DNA of 64,000 nt, taken from contig NW_002060943.1 in assembly GCF_000150275.1 (NCBI RefSeq), forward strand, positions 7,696,066-7,760,065, in the 5' to 3' direction. The position numbers and the translations under genes are program-made. Origin of the DNA: Trichoplax adhaerens. Lineage: Eukaryota > Placozoa > Uniplacotomia > Trichoplacea > Trichoplacidae. The notes under the pieces are model-generated. The model saw only the letters and a program-made list of their open reading frames with translations. It was not told the DNA's origin and ran no database searches. This document shows, in pieces, positions 1 through 13,374 of this stretch. Position 1 is the stretch's first letter, and the number at the start of each line of letters is the position of its first letter.

Positions 1-3000
1 AAATGTTTTCTGTGGAGCAATTTTTGATAAGTCTTTAATGAAATTGTAACTAATAGAACGATGCAGTAAAGTTCAGAAATGTAATTATTGCCTATCAAGT
101 AATTCCGGACTGCAGTAATTGATAGTTTCAATACTAGAGACAGTAAGGAGAATTTAACCGAAAATGATATATTAAGGCAAAATTTAATTACTTCAAATGG
201 GATTTTCTTATCAAATCTCATCAAAACTTAATGTGGATTACTAATACTGGATATAGTTCTCTAATTAATAAGAAAGTTAAAACGTTTTAATTCACTGTAT
301 AAATTTTAATGCTTACTTATGCCAGTGTCATCGTCAACTTAGTTTAGATCAAGTAATAAAAAAGAAGGCAGCCTCTCTTAGTATTGAAAATATTGGAAGT
401 ATATACCGTTAGATCGATACATGATAAACGATTTCTTGAAATAAATGAAGTCATTAACTCGCTAGAGTAGGCATATCTGATTTACTCTTGACATAAGTTT
501 ATCAATGGTATGATATAAACATTTCTGAAGAGCCATGTACAAATAATTATATGACTATGATGAGCATAAAATTTGGTGCCATAATATATATTAGAAGTTC
601 TGACTTTGTTATAATTAAAATAAAACTGTGCGCTATTACGTATAGTTACTGCGTATAGTTTAATTGAGTTACATCCCCTGGATTATATATCAAATGTAAG
701 ATTAAATTTTATAACTATAAGCATTAAATGATCAAGATAAATATACAGTCATTTTATTGAAGCAGAATAATATACTGAAAATTTAAACTATTTGCGATGA
801 TGAAATTTTAAGGAAGTAATATTCAAATTATCATTGGATTAGGCTTGTTCGCCGATTTATTTCTGGTAATAAATAATTGTAGAATGGATACTAATATTTA
901 TCATGTTCAATTTCCTTATGCGTGATAAAAACAATCATGTGCTAAGCTTACTTCATGAGAAGTCAAGGATTATACATATGTTTTGGCACGATGAAAATTT
1001 TTCTACGGTAGTGCCATTCCCGCAGTAGTCATTATTTATTTTACACGTATGTATCGCTTATAACTTCGTTACTTTTCTAATAAATTTAGATTAATCATTC
1101 TCAAGTGTAATAAGGTATGAAAACAAGACAAATTAAACAAGCCTATAGGGATGTCAATAATATTAAAGTGAGAGTAATTTAGGGCTTGTCATTACAGTAT
1201 CGAATAGATTAATTAGCTAAGAAATTGACAGAATAATATTAATAATATCCGCTTATCCCTGAACATATTTTACGATATTGAATTTACTTTTCATCTTAAA
1301 AACATGAAACGCCATGGCGAACTACTATAGCTGATTACTGATCAATTGAATTGTTGATATTTCTTGCATTTATTTTTCGGTAAATAACTCCACAAATACA
1401 GGCTGTCCATTGCATTAGCAGGTAAGTTAATGGTAGAAAGTTAAGAATGAAATCAATAACTTACAAAGAAGATGGTATTGAGGACGATTAAAATAATACG
1501 AACAAGATCACCACAGTCAGCCATATTGAATCAATTCAATTTTTAGCTACGGTCCAGCCGTCAAGGATTAGAGCAGAAAATATGAAATAAACACAGTCGG
1601 TGTTGAAGAATGAAGGAAAATCTATGTTTGTTCGAACGCTAACAGACTATATATATAATAGTATTTGAAATTTGTTAATAAACTTAGGACCTCTGTTATA
1701 ATGTAGAAAGGACCTGAAACGATTGATTTATTTTATTAATTTTAACTCGTTGCTAAGATATGCCTCAATCAACACATCGAATTGACGTAAGCTAGACTAT
1801 TATCACCATAGTAACGTGATGTGACGTCATAGTGTCCCAATCAGATAATTCCACTATTTAAATATAGTATCTAAATGTGTCATTCCAATGGAAACTCCCT
1901 CCATTTCATTCATTTTTCTACTAGAAGATTGGATATTACTATTGTAATTAAAATCTAGTTTGAATTACATTTGAATGGATAATGGATATCATAATTTAAT
2001 CTATAAGAATGACAATTTGTTCATGGGCTAACGTCACGTTATATATAAATTTTGTATTATGTTATTCAGCTAGACAAAGGTAGTGAACAAACTTGCTTAT
2101 CGAATTACGATAGAATTGGCCCTACTAATTAACACTAACAATTCGTGCTGACGATTAAGTAAGGTTTATGATTTATTCTCTTACTTTGAAATTTGTTTTT
2201 TGAATCTTAAATTAATTTTCTGTCATGAGGACGCGATGGAAAACTATTCTGAATTCAAATCGCTATTTAAACTGATAATGATAATCCTGCTTAAAATAAC
2301 TCAAATTAAGATACCAGAAAAATTCTTTTAAATATCAATCTAATTGATTAACTTATAATGGTAGCATTATTATAGGTTCACTCTTTGAACAAGGGCTTCT
2401 TTGATTTATCATCGATCAGTAGATATGAGGGATGAAAAGTATACTAGTTAATACATAAAATGATTAGATTAAATGATCAACTAGAAGCGAGTAAGATTAA
2501 ATAATCTATACACTTTACTAGGCTTCACTACAGTTATATTAATAGCATTAGATATACATTTGACATCTGGAATAGTTAATTTATGTGCTTATTTAAAAGA
2601 AACTTCGCATGTAACAAGTTAAACGTCATATTATACACTATTTAATGACGATTTTTATCCAGTATTTATTAAATAGTATCTATCTTAAAAGTACATCTTT
2701 ACCCTTATATCACATCTAAATATGAGCATTTCATGCATAAGATTTACAACTTAAGATTTAATAATAATTTATTTTGCACATTATGTTCTACAGAATCGAC
2801 TCGCGTACTAGAATGAACGCAAAATAATAAGTTCGTCTAAAGCCTGCTGATAATTATACGTATACCATTTGATAATCAAACTGTTGCAATAGCGTATGCG
2901 TTAGACATAAATATTTGTTATTAAATGTATCAGTCGATTGAATTATGGATGATTATTTAATATATCTCATATGATATTTGATGATGAAGAAAATCAGGTA

Positions 3001-4849
3001 CTAAAAAAATGTCATAATTTCAGAACCTTACCGGATATGATTTGATGCAGTTATTTACGCTTTTAGAGCTAAATATGTTTGCTAGGGTAATACGAATGGT
3101 AACGGATATTGTGAGAGCTTTAGCTTTCAATTTTTACATCTGCTTTATTACTATATTTAATTATCCGTTCTAATTGCTCTGAATTATCGCTCTCTACTTT
3201 GTTCTATAAGCTTTAAAATAATAAGGTGTAATAAAACTGGAATACCCATAATTAAATTTTAAAGTAATAAATCATCGCTCAAAGATGTACAGTAATATTG
3301 TATACCGTTTATTTATAATTTGCGTACAAAATTGGATTTGAATCTGATTTTGATTTCCTGATCATTGCCGTAGTATTTGGAAACGAATATTTTATTTATT
3401 TATAAATAATACCTTCCTACATATTGAATCTTGATGCCACGAAAGTAGTAAATTAATTTTACTATATCATAAAGGGAAGTAAACTTGCTAGACACCCACG
3501 CATTTATGCATTGCCTGATTTGCTTTTATTTATTTTTAGTGAGCCGCATGTGTCATTCTCTCATTTACTGTAGGATATTATATTTTGGCTAGATAAAATA
3601 GTAAAGTAAGAATGATTACATCGTCTTTAATAACATTCTGAATTTTTGTTGCCTACGGTAGACTCTGTTGGAAAATATATATGGAGGAGGAAGAATAATG
3701 CGTTATGATCACTATGATGGAACAATCTAAAACCCTGCAGTCCTGAAATGATTATTAAGCTTATAAGCGCTTTAAATAATACAATGATAAATACTATGTA
3801 AATGGTGTAAATACTGGTATAAAAATGTATGCAAAATTATGGACGTACAGTAACGTATAATAATGTTATGCCTTTATTCCATAAAGTATTAAAATGATGC
3901 TAGCATTTGTGACTATAGCAAACAGTATCAGAGATTATTTCTATTAAGAAAGATACAGTACATACCTCTGATTACTGTATATCAATAACGCACATTTACA
4001 ATTGATTTAAGTATTTTTTCATTTTCTTTTCTGTTTACAAATGGTCATGCGCTATTTCATAATGTAATGATGGTTTCTATACTGATAATAAAAATCGTTT
4101 AAGGCTATTGATGCAAAATTATTCATATAAATTGAATTACTGAATGCTGTTGAAACAATTCAATTTAAGCAGCCAAGAGCAGTCAAACGATACTTAGCTG
4201 ATGTCTTACGTTGATAATACACTAGTTCAATTCTTGTATTAATAGCTTGCTTAATTTTTCTATGCTTTAATGCAAGAGTAACTTTTTCATCATTTAGGAG
4301 ATTCTATCTCGAAAATAATTTATCGTTTATCAGACACAAATTAGCTTTTTATTTATTTGATAGCTTAATAATTAGAGCTAGACCAGTCAGAGGTTCGGTT
4401 CGAACCGCTTACAAACCGATTAAAGTCAGTTTATCCGGCTCGGTTCTCTAGGTTCCTTGCGCTGGTTCGGTTCAGGTTCAAATACATTTAGAGCTATCTT
4501 AATTCGACTACCAACTTCTAGGGAATATGCATTGTTACAGATAAAAGTTTACATCTCTATACCTTACACCAATATATAACTCTTAGTCGAGCTTTGAGCG
4601 CCCTTGTCGTATACAGAGTTCATTTTATTTATAGAATGATTACCGTTAACATCAAACTACTAATAACAAGCGGCAAATCAACCTAGGATTATCTGTATCA
4701 CTAGTGGTAGATAATAGAAGCTTTTTCGTTTTGTATGCCGCTTTAAATAATCACAGGCACTCTTATCACGGAATTTTAATTTATATTGTTATACTTTTCT
4801 TGTAGATTGCACTTGCTTTGGTATGAATAATGGCACCTAAGATATTGCA
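1..4849. other. Intergenic, no gene recognised
   Basis: Strongly AT-rich sequence with stops in all frames. I found no exon that joins to a recognisable protein on either strand. It holds short TACAGTA-type words and, at 4381, one end of an inverted-repeat element (listed separately). A TTTATT at about 4625 could be the reverse-strand poly(A) signal of the tetraspanin gene that ends at 4850. Small exons of a gene lying further left cannot be excluded. Confidence 0.5.
4381..4490. mobile_element. Fragment of TA-flanked inverted-repeat element
   Basis: Directly after a TA dinucleotide (4379-4380) the sequence reads GACCAGTCAGAGGTTCGGTT. This matches 18 of 20 bases of the left terminus of the element at 56744 (GACCTGTCAGAGGTTCGGTT, also preceded by TA). 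Several further GGTTC/GAACC words follow up to about 4490, but I find no clear right-hand terminus, so the copy looks truncated or diverged. The family name is unknown. The TA flank is the target preference of the Tc1/mariner group. Confidence 0.45.
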
Positions 4850-7800
4850 TTACACAACTTCACCTTCTTTCTTTATGTCGCAAACCATCATTATAGCTGC
4901 AATCATACCGAAAACCTAATATGGTTTAAAAACATATCAGGATTTTTCAAAGTATAATTTTTACAGTTACAGCGACGAACACATGAATATAATCAATTTT
5001 TAAATATGGTATTTAACAGTAAAGTTATTGTTAGGAAAATTCATTCCTTACCTGAATGATCCCAATGGTAACGCCAACTCCTAAGACGATGCGTATATTT
5101 TCAGCAACCGCATTTGTAAGTTGAACTCGGCAGGACTAATGATTATTATGGCGAAAATTTAGAAATATTAAATTTACATTATTACAAGCAAAAAAAGACT
5201 TATTAAAGTTTGGTTAGAAAGAATTCTTTCCTACATGAAATCAGTCACAGTATTGGTTATTTTATTTTCTTACATTAGTATAGATGTTGGTATTGTCTGT
5301 CCTGTTTAAGCCACAGTTTAGTGTAACGGTCCTACAACATGAATCCGGAACTGGGTTGGCAATTGTTGCGTTACTTTGTTTACCCCATTCAGAGCCAGTA
5401 TAGTCGGTATATGTTTGAGCACCGCAACATTTAAACTAATGGAAGATAGATTTATTTTATTTTAACATGATTAGCATTTAAGGAAAATTTCTTTCCACTG
5501 TAGTTGCATTTCATAGAATAATAAAGTATATAAAATACTTACTTGTTGCTGAATATGGTTAATAGCAGTAGTTAAAGGACCGTTATTTCCAACGCCGTAT
5601 TTACTGGAAATGTCTGACCGGAAACTGTTCGTGATGGCATTTATTATCTATAAGTTACCCATTTTTTAGTTGGGAGTAAAACAAATACTTATTAATTTTA
5701 GATCAATAAGGGACTATGAATCACTTTACTTTAATATCAGAAACTTATTTCAAGATCATCTGTGATGATAGTGGAATTCTGTCGTAAAAATGAAAGGGGT
5801 AACTGCTCTACTTGTAGTAAGAGTAGTTATCACGAAAACGATGCATGTCAAATTTATTGATGAGTGTACACTGTACTGTACAGTAAGAATCGCACTTACC
5901 GCAGGACTATTCGTTGCAGCGTAGATGCCACCTCCCAATTCCATGGCAAAGATTATTAACAAGAAAATGAAATACTGGACATGGAAATGTGCAAATGTAT
6001 TGAATAGTCCAATAAGTGAAAGGATATTTTAGAACATTGTAATTCAAAAGCAAACTCAAGAGAATGAAGAACGGTCATTCATAAGATTACCATCTAACTT
6101 ACAGTAATTAGCATGCAAGAGTTCCTTTTCATAGCACCAATACAGCCAAAGATGCTAGCAATGAATGTTAGAATTCCTGCAGCCATAACCAAGGCAGTTC
6201 CGGTAACATAGATTCCTCCATCTGTTGCAATGGTAGTAATATCAGCGGATGTAGCGAAGATGTAAGCCGATGCCCCAATCAATGCTATACCACTAAGCTG
6301 TAACATTTGTAAAAAGAAAATTAAGTTTTTAATTTTTTGCTGTAATCATTTATAAAATATTTACAAAGTGAAAAACACAGTCAAAAAGTGATTTATGTGT
6401 AGTACGGGCATTTTATCAACGTCGTATGCTATCAATTTTAAAAAATTATATTATTTTTCAATATTGCATAACTTTCATAATCATATCACTTATTTTAGAT
6501 AGTAAGGTAAATGTTATTTATTCCATTAATATACTGGTACTGTACTGTACAGTAATTAAGCAAAAGAATTGAAGAAAGATTAGTTTCATATACGAGTACT
6601 AGTCTAGGATATAATAAAGTGTAGAACATAATTTATACGTACGTATGCGGTTTCTACTTGTATTATGCTCAATATCATAGTATGAAGATGATAGCGTTGG
6701 TAATTCAAAGCAGTAAATATTTGGACTATGCATTAGAAATTAAAAGATTATACACGAAGATGAAACATGTTCATCTTCATCGTCGAGAAAATTCTTCATT
6801 GACGTATGTTTATTATCCGTGATCATGTTATTCACAGTTAATTTTGGATGCATAAGCCATTGGAGGGGTCGGGTTATTAACCTTAATAAAGGACTCAATC
6901 AATTGGGTAATAGTCAAGTATAGCATGTAATGTATATCAATTATTATGGATAAGCGACTTATTGAGGCCTTGTTGTTGATCGATGCAATAAAATAATAAT
7001 AAAGCAAGAGCGAATTCTTGTGCAATAACATGCTAATAATTATTAATTATAATGACTTTTTTTTATTACTATCGTGTATAGCACATTAACGTGATGGTTT
7101 TACTTAGTAATAGCATGGACTACTCTCTGCTACGACTGTAGTCTTGCACAGTCAAGCTATGATCCATTACTGACATTAGTATTGTTTTATGTCAGGCTTG
7201 TCCTACTCGATATTTTACTTCCAGTGACTTAAATGCGAATCATCGCCTTTCGTCAGGAGTAGTGAGTCTACGTCTCTCGTAGATTTCAAGCATGAAAGCC
7301 CAATTTCATTGAAAAATCAAGTCATTTCTACTCGTAACAGTCTCCTATGGAATTGGAGTATCGACAGTACCGTACAGTAAAGACTTTCTTCGATCTCCGA
7401 TTGAGTTTACAAATTAGTAAATACGCGTAAAATTGGATTAAGACTTGTTCATAGCACGTATCATGGCATACTGAATTCAATCAGGCATAATGAGTCGATG
7501 TTTACCTGTTGTCAAGGCTTTTCATTTTTTGAACTTGGTTCTAATCAAATCATGAATATCTACTATCCTAACAACATGCTATCGTACTGACTGTGAAAAT
7601 ACGACTATAGCCAAGATTGTAACATGAGCCTATATCGACCGTCCTATTCGTCTCGCTGGAATATTGAAATTATTACTGTGTCGATGAAATTCATCGATTA
7701 CAAGCGCTCAATTCTTTCCATGGAGTCCACTACGTGACTAAACCCTTTCTATCATGCTGTGAATATCCCTCTTCACAGCCTCTCTCGTTGTATGATCATG

Positions 7801-8493
7801 TATGGCGGTGATGTCCATCATCATCCTATACTGTAGTAACAAAGGCCGAATATTATGTACAGTATATTGCAATAGCGGTACGTCCAAGTTCAAGCTTGGA
7901 AAGAAAGAGAAAGGCAAGACGATCAACAATGTCCAATTCATCTTGAAAAGGTATTAAAATAAAATGAAGGAAATACATGACAATGATCGAGCGATGTGAT
8001 TTTGTATCAACAGCGATGATGATTTACTCTTGGGTTATGGTAAGTCAACATGAAAGTACAGCGTTGTAAACGAAAGTTGGTACTAACACTTTAAATACAT
8101 AAGGTCGGTCTTTCAATCCTTGATAGTCAATTCCTTTTCAATGAAGTATGCAAATGAACTCAATCATCTGTTCAAAGATGATTGAGTTAGCATAAAATGG
8201 AACTTGGATAATTTTAAAATGTGAAACGCTCTCTGAGCAGTCTTGGTAGACGAATAAATTCATGTCCAAAAGCGAAATAAAGAAAAAATACAAATTTGAT
8301 CCTATCACGTTGGGCGACAATCACCTCGAACAAGACACTGCAATAATAACATTAGTCCGATTCAAAACACTACGGAATGCTGCCATAGAAGAGACTGAGA
8401 AAGCAATCATTTCCATCTAAGCAAGTAACTTACCAAAAAAATGGTATTGAAGGCGATCAACGTTATTCGTAGACAGTTAGTGCATGAGCCCAT
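4850..8493 (-). CDS. Tetraspanin A (complete, 7 exons)
   Basis: Four-pass membrane scaffold protein, 248 residues. Exons on the minus strand: 8434-8493, 6103-6297, 5900-5974, 5543-5647, 5274-5435, 5052-5135, 4850-4915. All are phase 0 and every junction is GT-AG. The start is the ATG at 8493 (MGSCTNCLR), leading straight into TM1; TM1 is split by intron 1. TM2 ends near the MKRNSC loop and TM3 carries MELGGGIY. The large extracellular loop has the family signature: FKCCG, then PDSCC, then two more cysteines (LNC and SC), six in all. TM4 (VLGVGVTIGIIQ then VFGMIAAIMMV) is followed by a short tail DIKKEGEVV. Intron 1 is 2.1 kb, the others 100-500 bp. The exons of 25, 35 and 28 codons are identical in length to those of tetraspanin B. 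Which tetraspanin subfamily it belongs to cannot be told by eye. Confidence 0.92.
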
Positions 8494-8548
8494 GGTTGAT
8501 TTTGGAACTTTTTTCAAAGAGGAAATGGCGAATTTGGCAAGAAGGAAG

Positions 8549-8635
8549 GAGTCACTTTGGACAAGAGTCACTTTGGACAAGAGTCACTTTGGACGAGAGT
8601 CACTTTGGACGAGAGTCACTTTGGACGAGAGTCAC
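8549..8635. repeat. 16-bp minisatellite, about 5 copies
   Basis: The unit GAGTCACTTTGGACRA repeats in tandem a little over five times. The early copies end in ACAA and the later ones in ACGA. It lies just upstream of the tetraspanin A start codon (8493), in its promoter/5' UTR region. It keeps two plus-strand frames open across about 200 bases, which should not be taken as genes. Confidence 0.9.
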
Positions 8636-9639
8636 GGTCAATTTCTTGCCCAATGTACGTGCGACGTGATGCTACGTGCTACTATGCAAGTGACGTCGTA
8701 GCTGAGGTATTTCTAGTACCGTACTGCGATTGAGTTGGTGCGCTATGATACTACTGTACTATACAGCACATTAGGGTCTAATAGTAAGCAGTGTACAGGG
8801 ATAAAAGAGATACTTTACTATAAAGTACATGTAAGGGAAAGCACAAGACCATGGGTGGTCAAGGCAACGGAACACGCTTTTATTAGTGGAATGGCATGAC
8901 GGAGAAGCAAAACCACGGTATATTTAAAATGGATATGGCTTAGAAATGCCCACTACCATGGACTACATAAACTATGCAGTCATAATCCCTTCACAGACAT
9001 GATCAAATGATTCATGCCTGTGTATAGCATGGCAAAATTGCTACCAATGCCAAAGCTCAAGAAACCCAGTGGGTCGGTGGTCGCTGCTGTTAACAACTAC
9101 AGTACAGTACATTAATACTCCACATGACATCATCACTAGCCAATCAGATAGTAGTATATAATGGATATCAAGATGTCTTACAAAATCAAGAAATCAATTT
9201 ACTCCATCCTTCTATTAGTTATCTTTCTTATTCCACATTCAATTCTTGCAAGCGATTTTGCTTATGCCAACGAGAAATGATCCCAACACAATTCATCCCA
9301 GCTTCATTCTGGCTTAGAAACTTCCATCGCTGTCACATGTTACTTTACTGAGAGGCAGTCATGTACATTGTACAAGATAATAAAACACGAAGTCGTACCA
9401 CAGTTTGCCATAGGATTTTCTGTACTACGCTAAATTACATTATTGGTTAACCCATGAAACTGCAATCGATACAGGGTATCATTTCTCTCATTTCTCTTTA
9501 CTAAGTATGCATTCTATCTGTTCCAAATGGAAAGATCAGGATAGATCGTCATATACTTGTTGAATTCATATCACAGATTGGGTTGTCCAAAGTTGAAAAT
9601 AGAATGGATAACGTTTGAAATAGACGTTATACCAGCAAC

Positions 9640-10870
9640 ATAATTTGTCTTTTACCAAACATTGTTGAAGTGATATCAGAGAGATACACTAATGCGGGTA
9701 CGCTATACGGATAGCATTTGCAATAGACCGTGCAAATACAATATTATCCCAATGTACATTATACCACCAAAGAATTGACGTTTTACTAAATATTGTTCAA
9801 TGCTTTTCGGAGACATGCACTATTCGTATTACTGATAGTACTTACAATATATAGTACAACGACAACACTATCCCAATTGAATATACATTTCACCAGGAAA
9901 AGAATAAACGTTTGAAGACAAATGCTTTAATATACAGTATTGTCATGGCACAAATGTACCTTGAATAGTAGTATAGATTACTGTAAGTATTGGTGTCGGA
10001 ATACATTTCTGCCTATATAGGTTAGGTCGACTAAACTTGGGTCATTGACTCGTGATTGGGAATGTTGCTCCTTAGTAATTGATTTTGTAGCTTTCACGAG
10101 AACATAACCTTGATCATATTAGTCGGAATGAAGCAGAAGTAGCTCCATGTTGTGAAGTTTGTCTGTGTGATTGTAGTCTAGAAGGTAGTTCTAGACCTAA
10201 GCTAAAATAGTAGTGGACAGTAGCAACTTAGAAGAGCAGAACAATTTACTTTATTCTTTGTCAGGAGAGTAATCAATGACATTGATACCAGACAGATAGG
10301 AGTATATTACTCGTGTACCGATCGCGTTTGCAATTTATAGTGCAATTACAATACTATCTGAAGGGTAATTTATTGGACATAACATCAGGTAAAGAATTTG
10401 CGTTTTACCGACTCCTCTCATTTTATAAAGTCCTCATTCTTGCTTTATAATCTTTTATGATCAGATTATAAAGTAAGAGCATAAGGTTCTAGTCGTCCAT
10501 GGTAAAGAGCAAGGTTTTTGTAAAGTGAGAGTACGGTAATGTTATAAATTGAGTAGTCCCTGGCATAAACATGACTGGATGGCCACACGAAGATTAGAAC
10601 CTCTATGGTTAGTACTCAGAACTTTTAAGTATTAGGAAGGTATACTATAGATTCTGAAGACATTCAACGGTACAATCCACCATTGAGGATATAAAAGCCG
10701 GGAGTTTTTAGGGAAAGCAGGCCGAGATCGTTTAATTCATATCTGAGAGATTCGCTAGACGCATACAGTGCAATGGCATCACTATTCGAATGTAACATCC
10801 ACGACTCCAGGAAAACAATTTACGCTTTACTAGATATTGTTTGATTCATATGAGAGAGATACTGCTATAC
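9640..10870. repeat. Diverged dispersed repeats, 3-5 partial copies
   Basis: The core TTTACYAAAYATTGTT, followed by a GAGAGATAC-like motif, recurs near 9652, 9780 and 10825, with weaker relatives near 9900 and 10400. Shared surrounding words include GTGCAAATACAATATTATCC (9736) against GTGCAATTACAATACTATC (10340). Copies are heavily diverged and spacing is irregular, so this is an old repeat rather than a recent array. Boundaries are approximate. Confidence 0.5.
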
Positions 10871-13374
10871 CAAGAAAAGTTTTTACGTACTGATTATGCC
10901 TATGAACAAAGAGAAGAAACATACAGCTAGGAATGAATCGTTTTATACTCCCCGAACTTAAAGGTATCTTGCAAGAAATTGATAGGATTAATAAAATCTC
11001 AGATACTGTAAGTAATGATATACGAGTCGTATTTTGATAATCTCTGGTACTCATGATCTCGAATAACATGCGAAGACACGAATAAGGTTTTCATCTCTTT
11101 TAACGATATGGATTCGAAGTGAAACGTATAAGCAGTATATGATAAGAAAGAATGAAAGATAAATTTTATCTACAGTATCCATAGCTGCCATAGAAAAATT
11201 TATATCAGAGAATTAAAAGTCTGGATAATTTCCCTAGCCGATGAGTACCGTATATAGGATAGACTATGTAGTAAGCTGCAATCTATACAGTGCCGTGATA
11301 ATAATGTATTGCTTTCTCTAACTCCTATTGACTGAGTATTGAAAATAGATCAGGATATGCTTGTATTGTTTATACATGTTTAATTGATATCGGCAAAATA
11401 TGATTTTAAATGGTTCAGGATTAGAAAAAGATTTATTTCGAACGTATAACAACAAGAAGGATCAAGATAGGAATGGTCAGATAGCTAATCCATATAAGCG
11501 TTAACTGTATTACAGCAGAGGTAATACTATTGAACAATCTCAAACTTAAGCTACTATACTACAGTGCGTATACTCTGCAATTATCTACTCTATATGCTCA
11601 GAAATGCTCATTTTTACTGCAATATATCACATGTACAAATGGCGAAATTGATTTCTATGTTCTCATTAGACACATTTTTATAATCAATTTGCTGTAGTAC
11701 ATCGTATACAATACTATACATCTCTATACATTAGTATACCTCTAATGCTTTTCCTGTATGCCCGCATAATTTCATATTTCAATATATCTGATTGACCATC
11801 AATAAGATTACGTATTGTTCTAGTAGGCTTATAAAACTTTGGCATAATTCTATTTTGATTCAGTAGGCATCATATGTTCAATTAATAATGAAAATATCTT
11901 CGAATAGCTTATAGTGGCCCTAAATCTGAATATCATTTCTTACTGCAGCAATCAGGTACTGTTGCAAGTATCAAAGTATTGTTAAGTGCTAGTAGTACTT
12001 GTAAGAGACTTTATTTTCCTGCTTTCTCGAGATTGTTGTTCGTATCAGAATTTATCCGAGTTAGACAAAAAAGATAGATAGTATTACATGCAAGCTATCT
12101 ATCCTTACGGTTACTTTCGATTGCCAGAGATGTCATATTTGGTTCGACATGTATCATAAAATACCAGTTGTTAAAGTTTATATTGTGTAAGATAGAAATT
12201 TTCTTTTAATTTATACTAGACTTAGTATCCGATTTTGTATATCGAGTTGAAATAAAGGTCTAACATATGCTAAATTCAATTTTCCAAAGCATAAAACGGA
12301 GAACTCATATGCTTGTTCTAGAGTTAAGTAATTCCTACTTATCAAGTTTACGCTTCTGGACAATTTGATTAATAACAATTTGATTGTATTATTAAATACC
12401 ACAGGATTGTTTTATTTACATTTTATAGTAATATTTCGTGATGATCTTCATTAATAAAATACCAAGAAAGGAGATTATCGTGATGGAATTGAATGATACA
12501 TTCATAAAGATTGGAAGCTTTTACATATTACACATATCAATATTCAATTAAAGATATATTTTAATATAACGCTAACAAATAGGTATCATATTTGTGCTAC
12601 TAATCCTAATTAATTTATATTCCCATAAAATAGACCATTTCTAGGTATCCTATAAGTTATTTGGACTTTGAATAAACGTTAGTATAAAGTTTCAATTCAT
12701 CAGTTCACATGAGAACCTATAAATCGTTTACACATTCACAGTTTATTTTTACTATGAAATAAATTATCCACAAATGTATTGTAATCTATACTACAAATGT
12801 AATTCATTGTAAGCCAAAGGTATTATACCTTTACTTTATAAAATTTTCCTCCATTTCTTAACTCACTTTGATAGATAATTTCATTCATAAGTCTAGGATA
12901 TACGAATATTTGTAGAAAGTAAATACGTCACCTCTTTCTAATTATACAAAAAGTTGTAGATAATTATATAAATTAAGTGCGCAATTTTTTGGCTGTTTTA
13001 GGGTGCGATAGCATCTGAATAAATTGGCATGTTTGCTTATGATCACGAGGATAAGTTTTATTTTGATCAAGCAGGATCTTGAATATTTATGAGATAAATG
13101 GATTCTTAATAATGCCATTTTATTGACATAGTCCATTTGACGTTACTATAACAACATCTAAATAGCTATTACTGTTCCGTAGAATGCTCTAGCCAATGGG
13201 ATTATAAAATAATTCTATGAAATAATGAGGATAAAGTGAATAAGAGGGAAAGTGTCATCGAAAATTAAAAGATTTACAAGTAGAGAAAGAAGAGATAAAA
13301 TAATAAAAAAACTAAAGAAACATCATATCTTTAACAAATTCGTGACATAACTTCAGCCAAAAAGATAAGGAAAA

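Larger units (their letters stand above)
8494..13374. other. Divergent intergenic region between two tetraspanins
   Basis: About 4.9 kb between two tetraspanin genes that point away from each other. Contents: a 16-bp minisatellite at 8549, scattered TACAGTAC words (for example near 8755 and 9105), and a set of diverged repeats at 9640-10870. The short open frames here (for example 9124-9351 and 12211-12402) have no splice partners, domain or composition that would support coding. Confidence 0.55.

Noticed and set aside
4381-4402. GGTTCGAACC resembling a tRNA B box
   Set aside because: No A box at proper spacing and no cloverleaf; it is explained by the inverted-repeat element end.
8441-8701. 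Forward open frames of 61-86 codons with repeated FGRESLWTRVTLDES-like peptide
   Set aside because: They are the translation of the 16-bp minisatellite upstream of tetraspanin A; the reverse strand here carries the real first exon.
10830-11069. 79-codon reverse frame
   Set aside because: Overlaps a diverged repeat copy and has no recognisable features or flanking splice sites.
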